Origin: DAIDKA01 sp963708865
GTDB lineage: Bacteria; Pseudomonadota; Gammaproteobacteria; Steroidobacterales; Steroidobacteraceae
Direction of reading: 5' to 3'
NCBI GenBank assembly: GCA_963708865.1
Contig: CAVPUC010000002.1
Coordinates: 310,001 to 374,000, forward strand
DNA length: 64,000 bases
Made by a program: the position numbers and the translations under genes. Positions 27,569 through 37,308 of the stretch are shown in pieces. Below the pieces are notes generated by a model. It was not told the origin of the DNA, made no database searches, and was given only the letters and a program-made list of their open reading frames with translations. Numbering within the stretch: the stretch's first letter is position 1; each line of letters begins with the position of its first letter.

Positions 27569-29604
27569 AGCGCCCGCCCGCGCGCCGCCCGGCACTCGGC
27601 GAGCCGCGCACGCGCATCGCGACGTTGCGCGAGCAGCTCGCTGCGCATGACTACCGGTACTACGTACTGGATGATCCGACCGTCAGCGATTCCGAATATG
27701 ACGGACTGATGCAGGCGCTCAAGGCGCTGGAAGCCGAGCACCCGGAACTCATCACGCCGGACTCCCCCACACAGCGCGTCAGCGGCACACCGGTCGCCGA
27801 TTTCGGCGTGGTCGAACATGCCGTCCCCATGTTGTCGCTGGACAATGGGTTCACCGAACAGGATGCCCGCGACTTTGACCGGCGCATTCACGAGCGGCTG
27901 AAGAGCGATGCCGACATCCGCTACTGCGCGGAGCCGAAGCTCGATGGCCTGGCGGTCTCGCTGGTGTACCGGCGCGGCGTGCTGGAACGTGCGGCGACCC
28001 GCGGCGATGGCATTCATGGCGAGGATGTGACGGCCAACGTCCGCACCTTGCGCGGGGTGCCGCTGTCATTGCGCGGCACGGTGCCTGAGCTCATGGAAGT
28101 GCGCGGTGAGATTTTCATGCCGCTCGCCGGGTTCAAACTGATGAACGAACAGGCGCAGGCACGAGGTGAGAAGGTGTTCGTCAATCCGCGCAATGCGGCG
28201 GCCGGGAGCCTGCGGCAGCTGGATCCGCGCATCACCGCGACTCGCCCGCTGGATATCTTTCTGTACGCGGTTGGTCTGGTCCAGGGTGGCACGGTACCCG
28301 ATCATCACTCAGGACTCCTCAAGGCGTTGCGGGATTGGGGCCTGAAAACCTGTCCGGAGTCGCGCACGGTCCTCGGCATAGCCGGCTGCCTGGCCTACTA
28401 CCGGGAGATCGGCGCGCGCCGCGATGCCCTGCCGTACCAGATCGACGGGGTCGTCTACAAGGTCGATGCGCGTGCCGACCAGGAGAAGCTCGGCTTCGTA
28501 TCGCGCGCGCCGCGCTGGGCGCTGGCGCACAAGTTCCCGGCGGAGGAGGCCACTACCGAGCTTGCAGGCGATTGACTTCCAGGTCGGACGCACCGGCGCG
28601 CTCACCCCGGTCGCCCGCCTGCAGCCGGTATTCGTGGGGGGAGTCACGGTGAGCAGCGCTACGCTGCACAACATGGATGAGGTAGCGCGCAAGGATGTGC
28701 GCGCCGGTGACACCGTGGTGATCCGGCGAGCCGGGGACGTCATACCCGAAGTCGTGCGCGTGGTCATCGATGCAGGCCATGAGCGGCGCAAGCGGGTCAA
28801 ACTCCCCGAGCGCTGCCCGATCTGCAATTCACCGGTGGAGAAAGCCGCAGGCGAAGCCATTGCCCGCTGTTCCGGCGGCTTCACCTGCCGGGCGCAGCGC
28901 CAGGAGGGATTGCGTCATTTTGCAAGCCGCCGAGCCTTGGATATCGAGGGTCTTGGGCGACAAGATCATTGAACAGCTGGTCGAGAAGGAACTGGTCAAG
29001 TCACCGGCCGATTTGTTTTCGCTCACCGTAGCGGAGCTCGCAGGTCTTGAGCGTATGGGCGAGAAGTCGGCGGCCAATCTGCACGCCGCCATCGCCGCGA
29101 GCCGCGACACCACGCTGCCCCGTTTCCTGTTCGCGCTCGGCATCCGCGATGTGGGCGAGGCCACGGCCGCGGGCTCTCGCGCAGCATTTTCTCACCCTCG
29201 AGGCGCTGGCGGCGGCCACGCCCGAGCAGATCCAGGAAGTCCCGGACGTGGGCCCCGTGGTGGCGGGACATGTGGCGCTGTTCTTCGCCTCGCCCGCTCA
29301 TGCGGCCGTCATGGCACGCCTGCGCATGCTCGGCGTGCGCTGGCCGCCGATGCAGCCGCGGCCCAGCGCCGCGCGGCTCGGCGGCCAGACCTGGGTGGTG
29401 ACCGGGACGCTCGACTCGATGTCCCGCGAGGAGGCCACCCAGGCGCTGGCGGATCTGGGCGCCAAAGTGGCCGGCAGCGTTTCGAAGAAGACCACCGGCG
29501 TGGTGGTCGGAGCGGACGCAGGGTCGAAGCTCAAGAAAGCGCAGGAGCTTGGGATTGCGATTCTGGATGAGTCGAAATTCCTCAAGCTCCTGAAGAGCGG
29601 CTAG
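27565..29604 (+). CDS. ligA: NAD+-dependent DNA ligase LigA (three frameshifts)
   Basis: LigA seals nicks in DNA using NAD+. The GTG start overlaps the zipA stop. Domains run in order: Ia with YYVLDDPTVSDSEYDGLM, adenylation with the nucleophilic lysine in CAEPKLDGLAVSLVY and TRGDGIHGEDVTANV, OB fold with DFQVGRTGALTPVARLQPV, the zinc finger (CPICNS, then AIARCSGGFTC), helix-hairpin-helix (LERMGEKSAANL) and BRCT (WVVTGTLDSMSREEATQAL). The frame changes near 28561, 28958 and 29172, each explained by one extra base. Corrected length is about 678 residues. Three breaks in a usually essential gene argue for sequence error. Confidence 0.92.
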
Positions 29605-29612
29605 CGCGCCCT

Positions 29613-30425
29613 TTAGATCTTCTTGTCGATCTGCGCCTTGGCGAGCAGGCCGTCCGTGTACGCCTTGAATTTCTTGGCCAGTACGATCTGTTCGACCCGG
29701 TCCTTGACGCCGTCATACGGCGGGGGCGTGAGCGGCCGGGTATCCAGCAGCTTGATCACGTGCCATCCGTACTGGGTCTGCACGGGAACATGGGTGTATT
29801 CGCCGGGCTTCAGCGCCACCATGGCATCGGAGAAGGGCTTGACCATGCGCTCAGGCTGTCATCCAGCCCAGGTCACCGCCCTGGTCCTTGCTGTCGGTGG
29901 ACTCCTTCTTGGCCAGATCTTCAAACTTTGCGCCCTTGTTGAGCTCGGCAATGATCTTGGCGGCCGCATCCTGCGTCGGCACCAGGATGTGCGCGACGTG
30001 GTATTCGGTGTGCGGCAGCTGCGCGACCTGGGTGTCGTATTCCTTCTTCAGCTCAGCCTCCGTGGGCTTGTTCTCCTTCACGAAGTTCTCGCTGAAGGCC
30101 TGCTGGATCGCTTCATCCGCGACAGCTCGATCAGGTCCGCGGTCTGCGGATCCTTGGTCAGCCCGTTCTTCTCCGCCTGCTGCACCACCAACTCCGCCCG
30201 CACCAGGTTGTCGAGCGCCTCATCCTTCTGCTGCTGAGTCGCCGTGGCGGGGTCCTTTCCCTGCATCACACCTTTCATATAGATGTTGTACAGATTGCGG
30301 CTGATCGGGGTGCCGTTGACCGTGGCGATGGTGTCCACGGTCGCAGTGGGGGCGGCCGCTTTGGGCTGGCAGCCAACGAGGCTCAGCACGGTGAGGGAAA
30401 GCAGGGCGATATTGAAAAGTTTCAT
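29613..30425 (-). CDS. Peptidyl-prolyl cis-trans isomerase lipoprotein, parvulin type (two frameshifts)
   Basis: This is a periplasm-facing foldase related to PpiC/PrsA/SurA. The start MKLFNIALLSLTVLSLVGC is a lipoprotein signal with the lipid cysteine at 19. A SurA-like amino-terminal part follows (ATVNGTPISRNLYNIYMK), then the rotamase domain with YHVAHILVPTQDAA, KFEDLAKKESTDSKDQGGDL and QYGWHVIKLLDTRP. The frame shifts near 30118 (one base missing) and near 29857 (one base extra), giving about 270 residues when corrected. It is tail to tail with ligA, 8 bases apart, and starts 8 bases after bolA on the same strand. Confidence 0.85.
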
Positions 30426-30433
30426 GAGTATTC

Positions 30434-30721
30434 TCAAATGGTTGAATGACTTTGTTCCTGCGGAGTCTCTGCCTGGATGCTCAAGGCGTGGATGTCCGTA
30501 TGCAGCAGCGCCGCGAGCGCCTCATACACGAGCTGATGGCGCTGCAGGCGCGTGCGACCGGCGAACTGCTCGGATATCACAAGGACGGAAAAATGGCCGC
30601 CTTCACGAGCACCGGCATGGCCGGCGTGCGCGGCGCTGTCGTCACGGATCTCAAGCCGCACGGGGGAGAGGCGCGCGGTCAACGCCTCACGGATTTTCTC
30701 CACCCGCTGCGCTCCCGTCAT
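30434..30721 (-). CDS. bolA: BolA family protein
   Basis: BolA proteins are small KH-like proteins that bind monothiol glutaredoxins and iron-sulfur clusters and affect cell shape and stress responses. The 95 residues show the family run VRLEIRDDSAAHAGHAG, GGHFSVLVISEQFAGRTRLQ and RHQLVYEALAALL, with the conserved histidines. The ATG at 30719-30721 overlaps the yciB stop in an ATGA junction, so the two genes are coupled. BolA next to YciB is a frequent pairing in gammaproteobacteria. Confidence 0.9.
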   Translation of the reverse strand: MTGAQRVEKIREALTARLSPVRLEIRDDSAAHAGHAGAREGGHFSVLVISEQFAGRTRLQRHQLVYEALAALLHTDIHALSIQAETPQEQSHSTI

Positions 30722-31269
30722 GTGGTGGCTTCCCGCGGCAGGTGCCGCGACAGCCACGCCAGCTGCAGGCCCGCGAACACGACCGTGGCGGCGGTGAGAC
30801 CAAACAACTTGAAGTTCACCCACGTGCGCTCGCTGGCATTGAAGGCCACGAGCAGGTTCACACCGCCCAAGAGCGCATAGAACACCACCGAGGCCGCATT
30901 GAGCCGACGCCACAGCCGCTGCCCGACGTTCACCGGTTCCCCGAGCGCCGTGCCCAGCAGACGCTCCGTCAAGGTGCGCTCACCGATCCAGAAACTGCCG
31001 AGGAAAGCCGCGCTCACCAGCCAGAAGAGCACCGTCGGCTTCCACTGGATGAAACGCTGATTGTGCAAAATGAGCGTCGCCGCGCCGAAGGCGAACACCA
31101 GTCCCGCCGACAGCGCGTGCATGGTGGGAATGCGTTTCAGCCAGGCGAGGTCCGCCACGAGCAGCACCAGCATGGCGATCATGAGGGCGGCCGTCGCGAC
31201 ATAGATGCCGTGGGTGTAGTAGGCCACACCGAACACCGCCACCGGGGCAAACTCCAGCACAGACAACAT
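30718..31269 (-). CDS. yciB: Inner membrane-spanning protein YciB (septation protein A)
   Basis: YciB (IspZ) is an inner-membrane protein connected with cell envelope synthesis and septation. The 183 residues fit the usual length of about 180. Five hydrophobic segments are visible, including VATAALMIAMLVLLVADLAW and the conserved NQRFIQWKPTVLFWL, FGSFWIGERTL-like and WRRLNAASVVFYALLGGVNL regions, then WVNFKLFGLTAATVVFAGLQ. It is the first gene of the yciB-bolA-peptidyl-prolyl isomerase series and is divergent from yciO. Confidence 0.92.
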   Translation of the reverse strand: MLSVLEFAPVAVFGVAYYTHGIYVATAALMIAMLVLLVADLAWLKRIPTMHALSAGLVFAFGAATLILHNQRFIQWKPTVLFWLVSAAFLGSFWIGERTLTERLLGTALGEPVNVGQRLWRRLNAASVVFYALLGGVNLLVAFNASERTWVNFKLFGLTAATVVFAGLQLAWLSRHLPREATT

Positions 31270-31326
31270 ATTAGATAGTGAAACGGCCCTGAACCGGCAG
31301 GTTTTAACAGCCGTGTATGATAGCCC

Positions 31327-31950
31327 ATGAGCCAGTATTTCGAGCTACATCCCGTGACACCCCAGGCGCGGCTCATTCGCCGCGGGGTGCAGATCATCAA
31401 GGCGGGCGGCGTCATCGCCTATCCCACCGATTCGTGCTACGCGCTGGGTTGCCACATCGGCGACAAGGACGCCCTCGAGCGGGTGCGACGCATTCGCCAG
31501 GCCGATCGGGATCACCACTTCACGCTGGTGTGCCGGGATGTGGGCGAGGCGGCGCGCTTCGTGCGCATCGACACCCCGCAATTTCGCATGCTGAAGGCTT
31601 GTACGCCGGGCCCCTTCACCTTTCTGCTGCCCGCCACGCGCGAGACCCCGCGGCGCCTGCAGCATGAGAAGCGTCGCACCGTGGGCATCCGCGTGCCGGA
31701 TCACCCGGTGCCGCGGCTGCTGCTCGCCGAACTCGGGGAGCCGCTGATGAGCTCCACGCTGATGCTGCCGGGCGATGAGCTGCCCTTGACCGATGGGCGT
31801 GAAATCCGCGTGCGCCTGGAACATGACATCGATGCGGTGCTGGATGGCGGGCACTGTGGCATCGTGCCGACGACGGTCGTCGACCTTGCGGTCGACCCGC
31901 CCGTGATCCTGCGTCGCGGCACCGGCGATCTGGCCCTGCTGGGTCTGTAG
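31327..31950 (+). CDS. yciO: YciO/Sua5/YrdC-family protein
   Basis: This is a YciO-type member of the family that includes the threonylcarbamoyl-AMP synthases TsaC and Sua5; YciO itself is poorly characterised. The 207 residues start MSQYFELHPVTPQARLIRRG and carry the core VIAYPTDSCYALGCHIGDKD, CTPGPFTFLLPATRETPRRL, RTVGIRVPDHPVPRLLLAEL and EPLMSSTLMLPGDE. The aspartate/serine run AYPTDSCYALG replaces the PTET-like motif of TsaC. It sits 48 bases ahead of trpS, a common pairing. Confidence 0.9.
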   Translation: MSQYFELHPVTPQARLIRRGVQIIKAGGVIAYPTDSCYALGCHIGDKDALERVRRIRQADRDHHFTLVCRDVGEAARFVRIDTPQFRMLKACTPGPFTFLLPATRETPRRLQHEKRRTVGIRVPDHPVPRLLLAELGEPLMSSTLMLPGDELPLTDGREIRVRLEHDIDAVLDGGHCGIVPTTVVDLAVDPPVILRRGTGDLALLGL

Positions 31951-31998
31951 CCTGCGCGGGAGGCTCGGCCTCCATACGCTATACTGCGCCGCTTACAC

Positions 31999-33213
31999 AT
32001 GAGCGCCAATCCGCAAACCCGCCGGGTGCTTTCCGGCATGCGGCCTACGGGGCCGTTGCATCTGGGCAATTTTCACGGTGCGCTGCGCAACTGGGTGGAA
32101 TTGCAGTATCAGTATGAGTGCTACTTTTTTGTGGCCGACTGGCATGCCCTGACCACCGGCTATGAGGACACCGCGCGCCTGCAGGAATATGTGCAGGCGG
32201 TGCTCATCGACTGGCTGGCCGCGGGCCTCAATCCCGGGGTCGCGACCCTGTTCGTGCAGTCGCAGGTTCCCGAGCACGCCGAACTGCATCTGCTGCTGTC
32301 GATGATCACGCCGCTCGGCTGGCTGGAACGGGTGCCCTCGTACAAGGATCAGCAGGCGCAGCTGAAGGAGCGGGACCTGGCGACCTACGGCTTTCTCGGC
32401 TATCCGCTGCTGCAAAGCGCCGACATCCTCCTGTACCGGGCGGCGTTCGTGCCCGTGGGCGAGGATCAGGTCGCGCACGTGGAGATCACGCGCGAGATCG
32501 CCCGGCGCTTCAACCATCTGTACGGCCGTGAGCCTGATTTCGAAGTGCGCGTGCAAAAAGCGGTCAAGAGTCTCGGTGGCCGCAACGCCACGCGCTACCA
32601 GCAGCTGCGGCGCAGTTACCAGGAAACCGGCGCCGCCGAGGCACTCGAACAGGCCCGCGAGCTCGTGCAGGGCAATAATCGCATCACGGTGGCCGACCGC
32701 GAGCGGCTGCTCGGCTATCTGGAGGGCGGCTCGGTGAGCATTCTGCCCGAGCCGCAGGCGCTGCTGACCGCAACGCCGCGGGTGCCGGGTATCGACGGCA
32801 GAAAGATGTCCAAGTCCTATGGCAATACCATCGGGCTGCGCGATGATCCGGATGTCGTCGCCCAGAAGCTGCGCACCATGCAGACCGACCCGGCGCGCGT
32901 GCGGCGCACCGATCCGGGTGATCCGGAAAAATGCCCGGTCTGGGATCTGCACAAGATCTATTCCGATGAGCCCACCCGCCAATGGGTACAGCAAGGCTGT
33001 CGTACCGCGGGCATCGGTTGCCTGGACTGCAAGCAGCCGGTGATTGAGAAGATCGTCGAGGAGATCCGCGGCATGCGCAAGCGCGCGCAGGAATTCGAAG
33101 GTCAGCCCGAGCTGGTTCGCAGTATAGTCACCGAAGGGGCGGAAAAGGCGCGTGAAGCCGCCCGCCAGACGCTCGATGAGGTGCGGCGGGTCATGCATTT
33201 GCGCGCCGATTAA
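31999..33213 (+). CDS. trpS: Tryptophanyl-tRNA synthetase
   Basis: This class I synthetase charges tRNA(Trp). The 404 residues are longer than the 334 of E. coli TrpS and match the longer subtype found in many gammaproteobacteria. The HIGH-like motif is in GPLHLGNFHGALRNW and the KMSKS motif is exact in GIDGRKMSKSYGNTIGL. The insertion lies between them (about residues 175-270). The ATG at 31999 follows a TATACT sequence that could be a -10 box, but I see no matching -35 box. scpA follows after 6 bases. Confidence 0.95.
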   Translation: MSANPQTRRVLSGMRPTGPLHLGNFHGALRNWVELQYQYECYFFVADWHALTTGYEDTARLQEYVQAVLIDWLAAGLNPGVATLFVQSQVPEHAELHLLLSMITPLGWLERVPSYKDQQAQLKERDLATYGFLGYPLLQSADILLYRAAFVPVGEDQVAHVEITREIARRFNHLYGREPDFEVRVQKAVKSLGGRNATRYQQLRRSYQETGAAEALEQARELVQGNNRITVADRERLLGYLEGGSVSILPEPQALLTATPRVPGIDGRKMSKSYGNTIGLRDDPDVVAQKLRTMQTDPARVRRTDPGDPEKCPVWDLHKIYSDEPTRQWVQQGCRTAGIGCLDCKQPVIEKIVEEIRGMRKRAQEFEGQPELVRSIVTEGAEKAREAARQTLDEVRRVMHLRAD

Positions 33214-33219
33214 CCAGCC

Positions 33220-34224
33220 ATGCAACCGGAGCTCCAGATCGTCGTGTCCAACGAGCCAGCGGCGCCCGAGCAGGCGGAAATGCCGTTCGCCATGGTCAAT
33301 GGCGAACCGGTCACCCAGCTGCCCAAGGATCTGTACATTCCGCCGCAGGCGCTTGAGGTGTTTCTCGAGGCCTTCGAGGGCCCGCTCGACCTGCTGCTGT
33401 ACCTGATCCGCCGACAGAACCTGGATGTGCTGGATATACCGCTGGCGGAGATCACCCGCCAGTACATGAAGTACATCGAGCTGATGCAGGATCTGCAGCT
33501 TGAGCTGGCCGGAGAGTACCTGGTCATGGCCGCAACCCTCGCCGAGATCAAGTCGCGGATGCTGCTGCCGCGGGCCGCCAAGGCGGATGACTCCGAGGAG
33601 GATCCGCGCGCGGAGCTGGTGCGGCGCCTGCAGGAATACGAGCGCTTCAAGCGCGCCGCGGAAAACCTCGATGGTCTGCCGCGCCTGGAGCGCGATGTGT
33701 GGAGCGTCGGCGCGGAGTTGAGGGACCGCAAGATCGTGCGTCTGGTGCCACAGGTCACGCTGGCGGAGATGCTGCTCGCGTTCCGCGAGGTCGTGGTGCG
33801 CAACGAGATGTTCGCACACCACCACGTGCAGCGTGAACGCCTGTCGGTGCGCGAGCGCATGACGGACATTGTCGCGCGCCTGGACTCGATCAGCTTTGTG
33901 GACTTCGTGCAGCTGTTCTCGCCCGCGGAAGGCCGCATGGGCGTGGCGGTCACGTTCATCGCCGTTCTGGAGCTGCTGCGCGAGGGGTTGATTGATATCG
34001 TGCAGCAGGAGGCGTTCGGCCCCATTCATGTGCGCGCCGCGGGGCCCGGGCGCCGCTTGCGGGTGATCGCAGCCAACGCCGGTACCGAGGAGGTGCTGGA
34101 GGCGGAATGCCTGCCCGTGATCGATGACACGCGCCCGCCGACGGCCGGGATCGGGCCTGCGGCGTTGGATGATGCCGAGCCAGACGATGATTCCGATGAT
34201 GACGATGATGATTTCGGGAGCTAA
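33220..34224 (+). CDS. scpA: Segregation and condensation protein A
   Basis: ScpA is the kleisin that links the two SMC heads. The 334 residues show the amino-terminal SMC-binding part (LEVFLEAFEGPLDLLLYLIR), the middle ScpB-binding region (EYLVMAATLAEIKSRMLLPR) and the carboxyl winged helix (FIAVLELLREGLIDIVQQEA). After the winged helix there is an extra tail of about 70 residues that ends in a run of aspartates. The gene lies between trpS and scpB, with 6 bases to the latter. Confidence 0.94.
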   Translation: MQPELQIVVSNEPAAPEQAEMPFAMVNGEPVTQLPKDLYIPPQALEVFLEAFEGPLDLLLYLIRRQNLDVLDIPLAEITRQYMKYIELMQDLQLELAGEYLVMAATLAEIKSRMLLPRAAKADDSEEDPRAELVRRLQEYERFKRAAENLDGLPRLERDVWSVGAELRDRKIVRLVPQVTLAEMLLAFREVVVRNEMFAHHHVQRERLSVRERMTDIVARLDSISFVDFVQLFSPAEGRMGVAVTFIAVLELLREGLIDIVQQEAFGPIHVRAAGPGRRLRVIAANAGTEEVLEAECLPVIDDTRPPTAGIGPAALDDAEPDDDSDDDDDDFGS

Positions 34225-34230
34225 GCGGCC

Positions 34231-34932
34231 ATGAGCGATTCGTATCGCAGAAATGTTGTCGAGGCAGCGCTGCTGGCCGCCGGGAAGTCCCTGCAGCTGG
34301 GGGAGCTCGCGCAGGTATTCGCGGACGCCGAGCGGCCGACGGAGGCGCAGCTGGTCGCGATTCTCGAGAACCTGCAGGCCGAATATGCGCCGCGGGCGCT
34401 GGAGCTGGCGCACACCGCCAGCGGCTGGCGGGTGCAGGTGCGCGGCGATTACGCCACGGAGATCTCGAGGCTGTGGCCCGAGCGGCCGGCGCGCTACTCG
34501 CGCGCGCTGCTCGAGACCCTCGCCTTGATCGCCTATCGTCAGCCCATCACGCGCGGGGAGATCGAGCTGGTACGCGGGGTCGCCGTGAATCCCAACATCA
34601 TCAAGACGCTGCTGGAGCGCAACTGGATCCGCGTCCTCGGCACGCGCGATGTGCCGGGCCGCCCGGAACTGCTCGGCACCACGGCGGAGTTCCTGGATTA
34701 TTTTGGCCTGCGTAAACTCGAGCAGTTGCCGCCGCTCGCCGAACTGAAGGCGTTGACTGAACTGAACATGCAGCTGGAGCTGGGTGGGGCGGGCGCGGTG
34801 CCGGCACTGCCGGCTGCGGACTTCGACGCCGAAGCGGCGGCCGAAGAGATGGATTCGGAGGGCGACCCGCTCACGGACGGTCCTGAGGTGCCGGGCCGGT
34901 TCGCTGCCGCCGACGGTTCCAGCGACCCTTAA
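34231..34932 (+). CDS. scpB: Segregation and condensation protein B
   Basis: ScpB is the paired winged-helix subunit that binds the middle of ScpA in the condensin complex. The 233 residues show RRNVVEAALLAAGKSLQLGE, YAPRALELAHTASGWRVQVR, SRALLETLALIAYRQPITRG and GRPELLGTTAEFLDYFGLRK, all typical. An acidic tail of about 35 residues follows. The product should act with ScpA and Smc encoded at 23 kb. Confidence 0.94.
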   Translation: MSDSYRRNVVEAALLAAGKSLQLGELAQVFADAERPTEAQLVAILENLQAEYAPRALELAHTASGWRVQVRGDYATEISRLWPERPARYSRALLETLALIAYRQPITRGEIELVRGVAVNPNIIKTLLERNWIRVLGTRDVPGRPELLGTTAEFLDYFGLRKLEQLPPLAELKALTELNMQLELGGAGAVPALPAADFDAEAAAEEMDSEGDPLTDGPEVPGRFAAADGSSDP

Positions 34933-34935
34933 GGG

Positions 34936-35688
34936 ATGGACGCGGCCGGTCAACGCCTGCAAAAGGCGCTTGCGCATCTGGGCCTCGCCTCGCGCCGCGA
35001 AGTGGAGACCTGGATTCGCGCCGGGCGGCTCACGGTGAACGGGCAGCCGGCGACGCTGGGCATGCGGGTGATCGCAGCGGACAAGGTTCGGCTCGATGGC
35101 CGCCTGGTGCGCCAGCGGGTGGGCAGCGCGATCAAGGTATTCGCCGTGCACCGCTCTCCGGGCATCGAGATGCGCGAGCTGCTGCAGAAACTGCCCCGCA
35201 GTGGCGGGCGCCGCTTTGTCGCCGTAAGTCCCATGCCGGCGATCGACGGCGGCCTTGAGCTGGTGAGTTCTGATGGCGAAACCGCCGAACGCCTGCAGCG
35301 CGGGGTGCGGCGCCTGACGGCGGATTTCAGTGTGCGGGTTCACGGCGAGCTGTCCGCCGCGGGCCTCGAGCGGGTGCTTCAGGGCGTGCTCGATAACGGC
35401 ACGACGGTCACCGTGCACAGCTGCGATGCGGCGGGCGGAGAGGGCAGCAACCGCTGGTACAACGTGGTCGCGCTCGGTGCCAGCGGCAAGGACATCCGGC
35501 AGTTGTTTGAACGCCAAGGCGCCCTGGTCAGTCGCGTGCTGCGCACCCGCTTGGGCACGGTGAGCCTGGATCGGGCGCTCGCGCGCGGCCGCTCAAGGCT
35601 GCTCGATGAGGAGGCGGCCGCGCTGCTGATGGCCGCGCTCACCGCCCCCGCCACCAGCGCCCCCACCGACCCGCAGGATGCGGACTGA
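34936..35688 (+). CDS. RluB-like pseudouridine synthase homologue, catalytic aspartate apparently replaced
   Basis: Position after scpB and overall sequence match RluB, which makes pseudouridine 2605 in 23S rRNA. The S4 RNA-binding domain is clear (RLQKALAHLGLASRREVETW, residues 6-60). In the catalytic domain an ungapped alignment by eye places SPMPAIDGGLELVSSDGE against the family motif GRLDxNTxGLLLxTxDGE, so the catalytic aspartate is a proline here. The later motifs NRWYNVVALGASGKDIRQLF and VSRVLRTRLG remain, though the usual REVRRL is KDIRQL. The 250-residue frame is open throughout. It may be an RNA-binding protein without synthase activity, or the enzyme may be drifting out of use. Confidence 0.75.
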   Translation: MDAAGQRLQKALAHLGLASRREVETWIRAGRLTVNGQPATLGMRVIAADKVRLDGRLVRQRVGSAIKVFAVHRSPGIEMRELLQKLPRSGGRRFVAVSPMPAIDGGLELVSSDGETAERLQRGVRRLTADFSVRVHGELSAAGLERVLQGVLDNGTTVTVHSCDAAGGEGSNRWYNVVALGASGKDIRQLFERQGALVSRVLRTRLGTVSLDRALARGRSRLLDEEAAALLMAALTAPATSAPTDPQDAD

Positions 35689-35701
35689 GCGAGCGCGCGG
35701 C

Positions 35702-36469
35702 TTACTGGGCGTCGAAGCGGCCGCCGCTCACGCCGCGACTCGCCGGCCCGAGCAGGGCGACATAGGGCCGGGTGATGCTCTCGGGCGTCGCCAGGGCCGC
35801 GGCGTCTTCGGCGGGATAGGCCTGGCGGCGCATGCGGGTTCGCGTCGGCCCCGGATTGAGCGAGTTGACGCGAATGCTCGTGAAGCCGGACAGCTCCTCC
35901 GAGAGCACCTCATTCAAGCCCTCGATGGCGAACTTGGATACCGCATAGGCGCCCCAGTAGGCGCGGCCCTTGCGGCCGACGCCGCTCGCGGTGAAGACAA
36001 TCGAGGCGTCCGGCGAGCGCTTCAGCAGCGGCAGCAGGATCTGCGTCAGCACGAACGCTGCGGTCAGGTTCACCTGCAGGACGCGGCACCAGGTGGGCAC
36101 GTCGTAGTGTTCGATCGGTGCCAGCTGCCCGAGCATGCCGGCATTGTGCAGCAGGCCATCCAGGCGCTGGTAGCGCTGCTCGATGGCGGCGAACAGCGCG
36201 TCATAGTCACGCGCCAGCGCATTCTCCAGATCGAACTCGATGATCGCGGCGCGCTCCTCGCCATGGCGGGCGCTGATCTGCGCGAACACCTCGTTGAGCG
36301 CTCGCCCGGCGCGCCCGAGCAGCAGCACGGTCGCGCCGTGCTGCGCACAGCTCAGCGCCACGGCACGCCCGATACCTTGACTCGCACCCGTGATCAGGAT
36401 CACCCGGCCGTGCAGTTCATCCGCGCTTAAGGGTGCGCTGCGCGGATCAAAATCAATCGGTTCGCTCAT
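35702..36469 (-). CDS. yciK: Short-chain dehydrogenase YciK
   Basis: This is an NAD(P)-dependent short-chain dehydrogenase of the YciK group, whose substrate is unknown. The 255 residues show the cofactor motif VILITGASQGIGRAVAL, LHNAGMLG, the catalytic serine in SIVFTASGVGRKGRA, and YAVSKFA with the tyrosine-lysine pair. The end NSLNPGPTRTRMRRQAYP is typical of YciK. It is convergent with the rluB-like gene (13 bases) and 16 bases downstream of the squalene/phytoene-synthase-like gene. Confidence 0.9.
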   Translation of the reverse strand: MSEPIDFDPRSAPLSADELHGRVILITGASQGIGRAVALSCAQHGATVLLLGRAGRALNEVFAQISARHGEERAAIIEFDLENALARDYDALFAAIEQRYQRLDGLLHNAGMLGQLAPIEHYDVPTWCRVLQVNLTAAFVLTQILLPLLKRSPDASIVFTASGVGRKGRAYWGAYAVSKFAIEGLNEVLSEELSGFTSIRVNSLNPGPTRTRMRRQAYPAEDAAALATPESITRPYVALLGPASRGVSGGRFDAQ

Positions 36470-36485
36470 GGATGCTCCGTGCCAC

Positions 36486-37308
36486 TCAAGTGATCGCCCG
36501 GCGGGCCGCACGCCAGGCGCGCAGCGCATCACGGATGCCGTCCCAACGGCTGCGCTGCCAGGCATGGGGCAGCGCGCGCTCCGCGCGCCGCGAATGCAGC
36601 TGCATCACGGCGGCCCAGACCAACAGGCCGCGCAAGGCGGCGCGCTGCGCGGGAAACGTCAGCGGCGCGCAACATTCCTGAAGGGCCGTGCGCAGTTGCT
36701 GATGTCGCACTCGCAGGTGTTCACACAGCGCGGCGGGCCACGGCGTGCGGCCCAGGGCCTCCGGCGCCACGCCCAGCGCCGCCAGCTCATCCAGCGGCAG
36801 GCGCAGTCTCCCCAGGCATGCCGCGTGCTTGAGCGAGACCAGCATGTCCAGCTCGCACAACGCCACACCGAGGCCGTGTCCGAACGCCAGCGTCAGGGGC
36901 GCCGGCAGATCCGGTGCGGCCAGCGCCGCCGCCACCTGCGGTACCGCGCGCGCCCAGCGCTCGCAATAGCCGTCGAGCTCGGTGCGCGTCTCGAACGTCG
37001 CGGCGGCCAGATCCCAGGTGGTGATGTCGGCCAGTCCCGAGAGGTCCGGTCCACCGTGCGCGGCCGGGTGGACGCTGCGCCAGGAGCGCGCGGGTGAGCG
37101 GATGCAGGGCATGGCCGCCGCGCACGCGCTGCGTCTCCTCGCGCCACCAGGTGGTGCGCACATGCGCCACACTGTGTTCCAGGCCCGGCGTCAGCGCCGT
37201 GTTGATTTCCGCTTCGATGCCGAACAGGGGGTTGAGGATGGCCTGCATCCGCTCGCCCCCATACAGCCAGGCGAAATAGCGCGGCGTGCCTGCCAGGGCC
37301 TGGATCAC
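36486..37308 (-). CDS. Squalene/phytoene synthase family protein, NDUFAF6-like (frameshift near 37067)
   Basis: The fold-family call rests on LNPLFGIEAEINTALTP and HVRTTWWREETQRV, which resemble the start of COG1562-type proteins, and on the helical carboxyl half (GLGVALCELDMLVSLKHAAC, RLRLPLDELAALGV). The paired DXXXD magnesium motifs of true squalene and phytoene synthases are not visible, which fits the non-enzymatic branch related to complex I assembly factor NDUFAF6. The frame changes near 37067, where one extra C in CCC explains the break, giving about 273 residues. The GTG start overlaps the rmuC stop (GTGA), so it is coupled to rmuC. Confidence 0.65.

Noticed and set aside
28550..29180. 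Programmed ribosomal frameshifting in ligA
   Set aside because: Three shifts in one gene at different, non-slippery sequences without stimulatory structures do not fit known programmed sites.
31993..35517. An open frame of 1174 codons on the minus strand opposite trpS, scpA, scpB and the rluB-like gene
   Set aside because: It is antisense to four well-supported genes, has the histidine/arginine/glutamine-rich composition expected of a codon-bias shadow in high-GC DNA, and resembles no protein family.
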